11,256 bases of DNA from Pseudanabaena sp. CAN_BIN31 (lineage in GTDB: Bacteria > Cyanobacteriota > Cyanobacteriia > Pseudanabaenales > Pseudanabaenaceae): positions 1 to 11,256 of the forward strand of contig JAJAZG010000529.1 of assembly GCA_026785865.1 (NCBI GenBank), written 5' to 3'. Below, piece after piece: positions 7,023 to 11,256 of this stretch (within the stretch, counting starts at the first letter, position 1; each line of letters opens with the position of its first letter). A program made the translations under genes and the position numbers. Under the pieces are notes generated by a model that worked only from the letters and a program-made list of their open reading frames with translations, ran no database searches and was not told the origin of the DNA.

Positions 7023-8105
7023 TTTCAAGTCTTTTGCCATGAGTTCGGCAACGGAAACACCAGCAGGAGCATCCATAAAGGTTGAACCTACTGTACCTTT
7101 GGCAAGACGATCCATGATCTTCGGAACAGCATCGCTAGGAAGAGGTACATAACCAACTTCTTTAACAACCTTAATGTCTTTGTAGTAGAAATCAACAAAA
7201 GCCTTTACTTCAGGACGAGCAAGCGCTTTCTTACTGACGTAGATGAATAGAGGACGAGACAAAGGAGCATATTTGCCAGTGTTGATATTTTCAGCAGTTG
7301 GAGCGACACAACCCTTACCGCCATCAACTTCAAGAGCAGTCAGTTTCTTAGCATTTTCTTCAAAATAAGCTACACCAAAGAAGCCAAGTCCACCCTTACC
7401 ACCTTGAACTCCTTTAACGATGATGTTGTCATCTTCGCTAGGTTGGAAGTCCTTACGGATTACTTTTGATTTGCCATTGACGGCTTCGGTGAAGTAGTCA
7501 AATGTGCCAGAGTCAGCACCAGGAGCAAATAAAGCTAAAGGCTCGTTAGGAAAATCAGGGCGAACTTGGTTCCAATTTGTGATCTTACCTTCAGCATCTG
7601 GACCCCAAATCGTCTTCAGTTCAGGAACGGTGAGGCATTTAGCCCAAGTATTTTCTTTGTTAACAACTACGGTCAAGCCATCAACGGCTACAGGAAGTTC
7701 AACAAATTCGACCCCATTCTTTTTGCAATCTTCAGCTTCCTTTGCTTTGATAGGGCGTGAAGCATTAGCGATATCGGTATCTCCAGCGCAGAATTTCTTA
7801 AATCCACCGCCAGTACCGCTTGTACCGACAGGAACTTTTACGGCAGGATTAGCCTTAGCGAAGTCTTCAGCAACAGCTTTGCTGATCGGAGCAACGGTGC
7901 TAGAACCGTCAATAGTGATATTTCCCGTTAGGTTAGAAGGTGTGTTTGCAGGATCTTTCATCGCTGTTGTCGCTGCGGGGCTAGTTGCACCAGTTGTAGG
8001 GGTTGTGGGCGTGCTGCCACCGCCACAGGATGCTAATGTTGCAGCAAGGGTAACACCTGCTACAAAAGTTACAACACCACGATTGATATTCTTCTTGGAC
8101 ATCAT
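7020..8105 (-). CDS. pstS: Phosphate-binding lipoprotein PstS
   Basis: The 361-residue product begins with a lipoprotein signal peptide: basic MMSKKNINR, a hydrophobic core and the lipobox LASC with Cys27 as the lipid-attachment residue. A flexible G/S/T/P-rich linker (28-58) then leads to the phosphate-binding domain. Ligand-contact motifs visible are DGSST (66-70), SGTGGGF (96-102), ASRPI with Arg117, and PGADSGTFDYF (195-205). It captures periplasmic phosphate and delivers it to PstC/PstA. The start is ATG at 8103-8105, with a second ATG immediately after; neither has a strong ribosome site. It is first in the operon, 121 bp downstream of three Pho boxes, so induction under phosphate limitation is expected. 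Confidence 0.97.
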   Translation of the reverse strand: MMSKKNINRGVVTFVAGVTLAATLASCGGGSTPTTPTTGATSPAATTAMKDPANTPSNLTGNITIDGSSTVAPISKAVAEDFAKANPAVKVPVGTSGTGGGFKKFCAGDTDIANASRPIKAKEAEDCKKNGVEFVELPVAVDGLTVVVNKENTWAKCLTVPELKTIWGPDAEGKITNWNQVRPDFPNEPLALFAPGADSGTFDYFTEAVNGKSKVIRKDFQPSEDDNIIVKGVQGGKGGLGFFGVAYFEENAKKLTALEVDGGKGCVAPTAENINTGKYAPLSRPLFIYVSKKALARPEVKAFVDFYYKDIKVVKEVGYVPLPSDAVPKIMDRLAKGTVGSTFMDAPAGVSVAELMAKDLK

Positions 8106-8159
8106 AAAAAACTTACTGCGATTGTATCTGTTACGGTTGACAAGGTTTCTAGAGTAGAT

Positions 8160-8198
8160 AACTGTTCAGTTTGTAATGAGCATTTAAACTAAACAGTT
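8160..8198. repeat. Inverted repeat in the pstS leader
   Basis: AACTGTTCAGTTT (8160-8172) and AAACTAAACAGTT (8186-8198) are inverted repeats matching at 12 of 13 positions around a 13-base spacer. They sit just downstream of the proposed pstS -10 box, at or right after the expected transcription start. They could form a 5' mRNA hairpin or be an operator for a second regulator. Function is unknown. Confidence 0.5.
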
Positions 8199-8201
8199 CT
8201 G

Positions 8202-8207
8202 ATAGTA
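8202..8207 (-). promoter_or_regulatory. Candidate -10 box of the pst operon
   Basis: TACTAT on the minus strand lies 19 bases downstream of the last Pho box, the arrangement expected when an activator replaces the -35 element. It would place the start of transcription near 8195 and give a leader of roughly 90 bases. TACAAT at 8121-8126 is a second, weaker candidate because it lacks an upstream element at correct spacing. Confidence 0.4.
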
Positions 8208-8226
8208 AACTGCATCCGCCGACTCA

Positions 8227-8256
8227 AGGTTAAGAACTGTTAAAGGTGTAGTTAAG
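8227..8256 (-). promoter_or_regulatory. Three tandem Pho boxes (SphR/PhoB sites) upstream of pstS
   Basis: On the minus strand three 8-bp units read CTTAACTA (8249-8256), CTTTAACA (8238-8245) and CTTAACCT (8227-8234), separated by exactly three bases each, an 11-bp period. The cyanobacterial Pho box is a tandem set of CTTAACCT-like units with 3-bp spacers bound by the phosphate-starvation response regulator SphR. The last unit matches that consensus exactly; the others are close. Position about 120 bp before the pstS start fits an activator site for the pstSCAB operon. Confidence 0.88.
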
Positions 8257-8318
8257 TTTCGGTCGAGAAATAGGCTTCTTTGTCAAGATTTACATACAAT
8301 CAAATCTGAAAAAACTCT

Positions 8319-9275
8319 TTAAACTAGCATCGTCCCTGCGGAATACATGCCTGATGCGATCGCCTGATTAACCAGCGAATTTGCGCCGATTAAAGTTTGG
8401 GATGGAATATGAGCATTTTTGCCAATTGAGGCATACTCCCCAACATAGCAAGGAGATTTTAATACGGCTCCCTCCGCAACATTCGCAGTTTTGGCAATCC
8501 AAATTCCTTTGCTTTTCTCTTCAGCGCGATCGCCAAAATCAAAGGGAACTTGACCTTCTAGAACATCAATCTGTGCTTGGTAATACTTCTCAGGCGTTCC
8601 CATATCCATCCAATAACCTTCCCACACAAAGCCCATCATCTTCAGTCCTTGCTCTAAAATATTGGGGAAAACTTTTCGTTCAAAGCTCAAAGGCTCACCT
8701 GTGGGATAGATATCAAAAATCTTTGGTTCTAAGACATAGGTTCCTGCATTAATCGTATCGATACCTTGAGCAATAAATTCTACCGCTTGTTCTGCATTTG
8801 GTTTTTCGCGAAAAGACTGGACTTGATTTTGCTCATTAATTTCCACTAAGCCAAAAGGAGTAATATCCGCAACTTTGGTCAAGGTCAAAGTCGCGTCGGC
8901 TTGAGTATCCTGATGAAACTTTATTAACGCGGTCAAGTCTAAATTGGTGAGAATATCAGCATTGAACACAATCAACGACTCACCTGTGAAATATGGCGCG
9001 GCAAGCTTAAGCGCCCCTGCGGTATCCAGTGGCGTTGACTCCTCGACATAACGGATTTTCACGCCAAAGCGATCGCCGTCTCCAAAATAATCGATTACTT
9101 GTCGCGCTTGATACTGCACATTTAGCAAAATGTCGCATACATTTGCTTCACGACAACGATTAATCATCCATTCCAAAAATGGGCGATCAACTAGAGGCAG
9201 CATCGGCTTAGGACAGCCATAGGTCAATGGTCTGAGGCGCGTTCCTTTTCCACCAGCAATAATTACAGCTTGCAT
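8319..9275 (-). CDS. Sugar nucleotidyltransferase (NDP-sugar pyrophosphorylase family) with beta-helix tail
   Basis: The 318-residue protein starts with the nucleotide-binding motif AGGKGTRLRPLT (7-18) and PKPMLP (22-27), typical of mannose-1-phosphate guanylyl- and glucose-1-phosphate thymidylyl/cytidylyl-transferases. Further marks are FNAD (104-107, metal-binding Asp), FREKP (155-159) and YWMDMGTPEKYYQA (221-234). Residues from about 255 form an imperfect left-handed beta-helix of hexapeptide-like repeats, a common C-terminal extension. The enzyme joins a sugar 1-phosphate with an NTP to give an activated sugar for polysaccharide or cell-wall synthesis; sugar and nucleotide specificity cannot be fixed from sequence. 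It is divergent from the LCP gene, with at most 32 bp between the longest forms, and its 3' end faces the pst promoter. Confidence 0.88.
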   Translation of the reverse strand: MQAVIIAGGKGTRLRPLTYGCPKPMLPLVDRPFLEWMINRCREANVCDILLNVQYQARQVIDYFGDGDRFGVKIRYVEESTPLDTAGALKLAAPYFTGESLIVFNADILTNLDLTALIKFHQDTQADATLTLTKVADITPFGLVEINEQNQVQSFREKPNAEQAVEFIAQGIDTINAGTYVLEPKIFDIYPTGEPLSFERKVFPNILEQGLKMMGFVWEGYWMDMGTPEKYYQAQIDVLEGQVPFDFGDRAEEKSKGIWIAKTANVAEGAVLKSPCYVGEYASIGKNAHIPSQTLIGANSLVNQAIASGMYSAGTMLV

Positions 9276-9307
9276 AGAGTTGTTGATTTGCGGTATATGT
9301 TATTTGA

Positions 9308-10414
9308 GTGCATTATAGGATTATGGAGTGCTGTGTGAGCAATAGACCGATTACCGCATCCAAAGTTCGGTCAGCCGACAGTATCAATCGCGCCAATAAT
9401 CGCGCTAATTTGCCCATTAACTCTTCAGAACCAATGCAAGTTGAGGCTACACACACCCATATCACTAAACTCAAAAGCATTCCCTTTGCCAAAATCAGTT
9501 TTATTTTGTCCCTGCTCGTCTCTGTCGGTGCGGGCGCTTTTTTAGGTCGGGTAGTCCCCATCAACGCTTTGGACTGGAATGGGTTGCTGACGGGGCGCAA
9601 GCCTGAAGAGGTCTTAATCGAAGGCTTAGGGCGCAAGTTAGACCGTCCCTATCAAATTCTGGTGATGGGAGTAGATCGGGTACTTGAAGCGCCCATCGGT
9701 TCGCCTGAGTCCTTTAATGGTCGTAGCGACAGTATGTTGCTGATTCGCCTCGAACCAAGCGATCGCACGGTGGATATTCTCTCAATTCCTCGCGACACCC
9801 AAGTACCGATCCCTAGTTATGGCGTGACCAAAATTAATGCCGCTAATGTCTATGGTGGTTCAGCCCTAGCCCAAGAAGTTGTCTCTGAAAAACTCAACGG
9901 AGTGGAAATTGATCGCTATGTGCGCCTAGATACGTCAGGACTAGCGGCGCTAGTTGATGCGATCGGTGGTGTCGAAGTAAATGTGCCAAAACGGATGAAA
10001 TATGTTGACAAAACTCAAAAGCTGAATATCGATCTTTATGCAGGAGTACAAACCCTCAATGGCGAACAAGCTGAGGGATTTGCGAGATTTCGTTATGATG
10101 AAGAGGGCGATATTGGGCGAACCAAGCGGCAGCAAATTGTTTTGAAAGCGATCAAGGCGAAAATTGCTAATCCTGCCATGGTTCTGCGTTTGTCTAGTCT
10201 AATCAATATCATGGAAAAGCATGTAGATTCCAATCTCAGCTTTGACGAGATGATGGCGATCGCCACTTTTAGCATGACTTTAAAACCTGAGCAAATTCAA
10301 TCCTCTAGCCTGAAAGGAAGATCCAGCGATGCAAACGAGTTTCGCTTTAGTTATTGGATTGTGAGTGCTGATGATGTTGATCGGGCGATCGCTGGTAAAT
10401 TCAAGACTAAATAA
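9308..10414 (+). CDS. LytR-CpsA-Psr (LCP) family protein
   Basis: This reading is 368 residues from GTG at 9308. In-frame ATGs at 9323 and 9434 are alternatives, and no start has a convincing ribosome site. The last would leave a roomier divergent promoter and lose only a polar tail. One membrane anchor lies near residues 63-82. The extracytoplasmic LCP domain (about 114-290) carries the conserved polyprenyl-phosphate-binding and catalytic features: NGRSDSMLLIRL (137-148), SIPRDTQV (159-166, Arg162/Asp163), KINAA, the VDAIGGVEV segment, and an Arg-rich FARFRYDEEGDIGRTKRQQ stretch. LCP proteins transfer glycopolymers from lipid carriers to peptidoglycan. Its neighbour, a sugar nucleotidyltransferase, fits a role in envelope polysaccharide. 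The stop codon overlaps the following terminator stem. Confidence 0.9.
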   Translation: MHYRIMECCVSNRPITASKVRSADSINRANNRANLPINSSEPMQVEATHTHITKLKSIPFAKISFILSLLVSVGAGAFLGRVVPINALDWNGLLTGRKPEEVLIEGLGRKLDRPYQILVMGVDRVLEAPIGSPESFNGRSDSMLLIRLEPSDRTVDILSIPRDTQVPIPSYGVTKINAANVYGGSALAQEVVSEKLNGVEIDRYVRLDTSGLAALVDAIGGVEVNVPKRMKYVDKTQKLNIDLYAGVQTLNGEQAEGFARFRYDEEGDIGRTKRQQIVLKAIKAKIANPAMVLRLSSLINIMEKHVDSNLSFDEMMAIATFSMTLKPEQIQSSSLKGRSSDANEFRFSYWIVSADDVDRAIAGKFKTK

Positions 10415-10443
10415 AAAAAGCAGTGCTTAGCACTGCTTTTTTT
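10413..10443. terminator. Bidirectional terminator shared by the LCP gene and tRNA-Arg
   Basis: AAAAAAAGCAGTGC (10413-10426) and GCACTGCTTTTTTT (10430-10443) form a perfect 14-bp stem with a TTA loop. On the plus strand it ends in seven T's for the LCP gene, and by symmetry it gives seven T's on the minus strand for the tRNA. The stem begins inside the LCP stop codon (10412-10414). Confidence 0.92.
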
Positions 10444-10453
10444 ATGATCTAGA

Positions 10454-10527
10454 CGGGCCAGGAGGGATTCGAACCCCCGACACCGTGGTCCGTAGCCACG
10501 TGCTCTAGTCCACTGAGCTACAAGCCC
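10454..10527 (-). tRNA. trnR-ACG: tRNA-Arg, anticodon ACG
   Basis: The minus strand folds as a complete 74-base cloverleaf: acceptor 7 bp, D arm GCTC/GAGC, anticodon stem CGTGG/CCACG with loop CTACGGA (anticodon ACG, normally modified to ICG and reading CGU/CGC/CGA), a five-base variable loop and T arm GGGGG/CCCTC around TTCGAAT. The discriminator is G and CCA is not encoded. The acceptor stem has a T6-T67 mismatch and a T5-G68 wobble. The sequence is very close to plastid trnR-ACG, as expected for a cyanobacterium. A good promoter lies 16 bases upstream and the shared terminator follows. Confidence 0.95.
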
Positions 10528-10543
10528 TTAACTCGCGAATCTA

Positions 10544-10571
10544 ATGATAGCACAGTGTGTAATCTTGACAA
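10544..10571 (-). promoter_or_regulatory. Promoter of tRNA-Arg
   Basis: On the minus strand a -35 box TTGTCA (10566-10571) and a -10 box TATCAT (10544-10549) are separated by 16 bp, with TGC directly before the -10 as in extended -10 promoters. The -10 ends 16 bases before the mature tRNA 5' end, leaving a short leader for RNase P. Good match to a housekeeping sigma promoter. Confidence 0.75.
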
Positions 10572-10591
10572 GCAAAAAATAAATTTTGTTT

Positions 10592-10630
10592 AACGAATAA
10601 AGCGTGGGCTTAGCCCACGCTTTATTCGTT
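10592..10630. repeat. Perfect 18-bp stem-loop with TTA loop
   Basis: AACGAATAAAGCGTGGGC (10592-10609) and its exact reverse complement (10613-10630) flank the loop TTA. It lies upstream of both flanking transcripts: the tRNA on the minus strand starts before it, and the Uma2 gene on the plus strand begins 34 bp after it. There is no T-run beyond it on either strand, so it is not an obvious terminator. It may be a dispersed palindromic repeat or a regulatory leader structure. A weak TATAGT -10-like box follows at 10633-10638. Confidence 0.75.
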
Positions 10631-10664
10631 GGTATAGTTAGATTAAATTAACCTGTTAGAACTT

Positions 10665-11225
10665 ATGGTTAGCACTGCGATCGCGGAAAAAGTCGAAGAA
10701 ATAGCTGTTCCCAAAATTTCTCTTGACGAATGGGTAAACAATCCACCGTCAGATGGTAGCGAATGGGTAAATGGGAATTTAACCGAGAAAACGGGTATGA
10801 CGTTACAACATGGTCGGTTACAAGGCAGAGTTGTAAGACTTTGGGGTAATCATATTGAAACTTCTGGCACTGGTGGCGAGGTATATACAGAAGTACCTTG
10901 CCGCACCTTAGAGCAAGGTCGTAGACCTGATGTTGCATATCTCACACCTGATTTGCTTGCCCAATATGGCGATCTGTCTACCTTGCCCCAGAGCTTTCCT
11001 CTAATTGCTGAAATTATTTCGCCGACCGATGTTGCCAATGATGTATTTGCAAAGGCAAGTGAATATCTGCGATCGCAGTGCCAAGAAGTTTGGTTGATTT
11101 TTAGTGAAGATCGTTTGATTGTGGTGCTAACCCAAAACTCTCGCAAAATTTATGTCGCTGATGAAGCGATCGCTTCTTTAGTCCTTGATGGCTTTAGCAT
11201 TACAGTCAATGAATTATTAAGTTAG
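10665..11225 (+). CDS. Uma2-family (DUF820) putative restriction-like endonuclease
   Basis: The protein has 186 residues, normal for this family, which is greatly expanded in cyanobacteria. It has the PD-(D/E)XK-like fold pattern: E33 in EWVNGNLTEKTG, His49 after GMTLQ, D89 in RRPDVAYL, E116 in PLIAEIISPTD, and the AKASEYLRSQCQEVWLI helix-strand near 129-145. The acidic residues expected in the active site are present, so it is probably not a decayed copy. Biological role is unknown; a nuclease function is inferred from fold only, and many copies may be mobile or domesticated. The start is ATG at 10665 with no strong ribosome site. No partner gene is visible before the window ends; the remaining bases 11226-11256 hold nothing I recognise. 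Confidence 0.88.
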   Translation: MVSTAIAEKVEEIAVPKISLDEWVNNPPSDGSEWVNGNLTEKTGMTLQHGRLQGRVVRLWGNHIETSGTGGEVYTEVPCRTLEQGRRPDVAYLTPDLLAQYGDLSTLPQSFPLIAEIISPTDVANDVFAKASEYLRSQCQEVWLIFSEDRLIVVLTQNSRKIYVADEAIASLVLDGFSITVNELLS

Positions 11226-11256
11226 GGGCGCAAATCAAATAAAACCCAAATATGGC

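Noticed and set aside
8121..8143. TACAAT with nearby TTGTCA on the minus strand as a second pst promoter
   Set aside because: The two boxes are only 11 bases apart, too close for a sigma-70-type promoter.
7504..8157. 217-codon plus-strand open frame
   Set aside because: It is antisense to pstS and its leader; its composition (A, V, S, P rich) is the expected mirror of the pstS frame.
10850..11146. 98-codon minus-strand open frame
   Set aside because: It is antisense to the Uma2 gene and has no recognisable domain or ribosome site.
1..11256. CRISPR array, prophage or complete insertion sequence
   Set aside because: I see no regularly spaced repeats, no transposase or phage gene and no long direct repeats; the many GCGATCGC palindromes are HIP1 sites scattered mainly through coding DNA.

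Overview
The window looks like chromosomal DNA of a cyanobacterium, perhaps Pseudanabaena-like (genus is a guess). The palindrome GCGATCGC, the HIP1 octamer typical of cyanobacteria, occurs roughly twenty times by eye. The tRNA-Arg(ACG) closely resembles its plastid counterpart, and an MCE (MlaD/Ycf22-like) transporter, a Uma2/DUF820 protein and tandem cyanobacterial Pho boxes are present. Codon use looks uniform, and I see no phage, transposase gene, CRISPR array or rRNA.

Layout. (1) 1-1142, minus: N-terminal 380 codons of a glycogen-debranching-type enzyme that runs off the left edge. (2) 1143-1478: a gene-free gap holding a 123-bp MITE-like element with terminal inverted repeats and two internal hairpins. 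(3) 1479-4033, minus: a three-gene unit in transcription order ABC ATPase (MlaF type), MlaD/MCE protein, NfeD-like membrane protein. The genes are only 5-9 bp apart, and the permease is absent from the window. (4) 4154-8105, minus: a complete high-affinity phosphate operon pstS-pstC-pstA-pstB, closed by a perfect 24-bp stem-loop terminator and opened by three 8-bp Pho boxes at exact 11-bp spacing. (5) 8319-9275, minus: a sugar nucleotidyltransferase with a left-handed beta-helix tail, divergent from a LytR-CpsA-Psr (LCP) gene at 9308-10414, plus. (6) 10454-10527, minus: tRNA-Arg(ACG) with a good promoter; it shares a bidirectional terminator with the LCP gene. (7) 10592-10630: an orphan perfect 18-bp stem-loop. 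(8) 10665-11225, plus: a Uma2-family protein.

How the genes work together. The Pst genes form one ABC importer: lipoprotein PstS captures phosphate, PstC/PstA form the channel and PstB hydrolyses ATP. The Pho boxes imply induction by phosphate starvation through an SphS-SphR (PhoR-PhoB-like) system. The MCE unit probably moves lipid between envelope membranes. The nucleotidyltransferase and LCP pair suggests envelope polysaccharide: one supplies activated sugar, the other attaches glycopolymer to the wall.

Most of the window is conventional core cyanobacterial genome, and I found no clear new multi-gene system. The less explained parts are the MITE-like element, a set of perfect stem-loops sharing the core GC-TTA-GC, the pstS leader and intercistronic structures, and the coupling of an NfeD protein to an MCE transporter.
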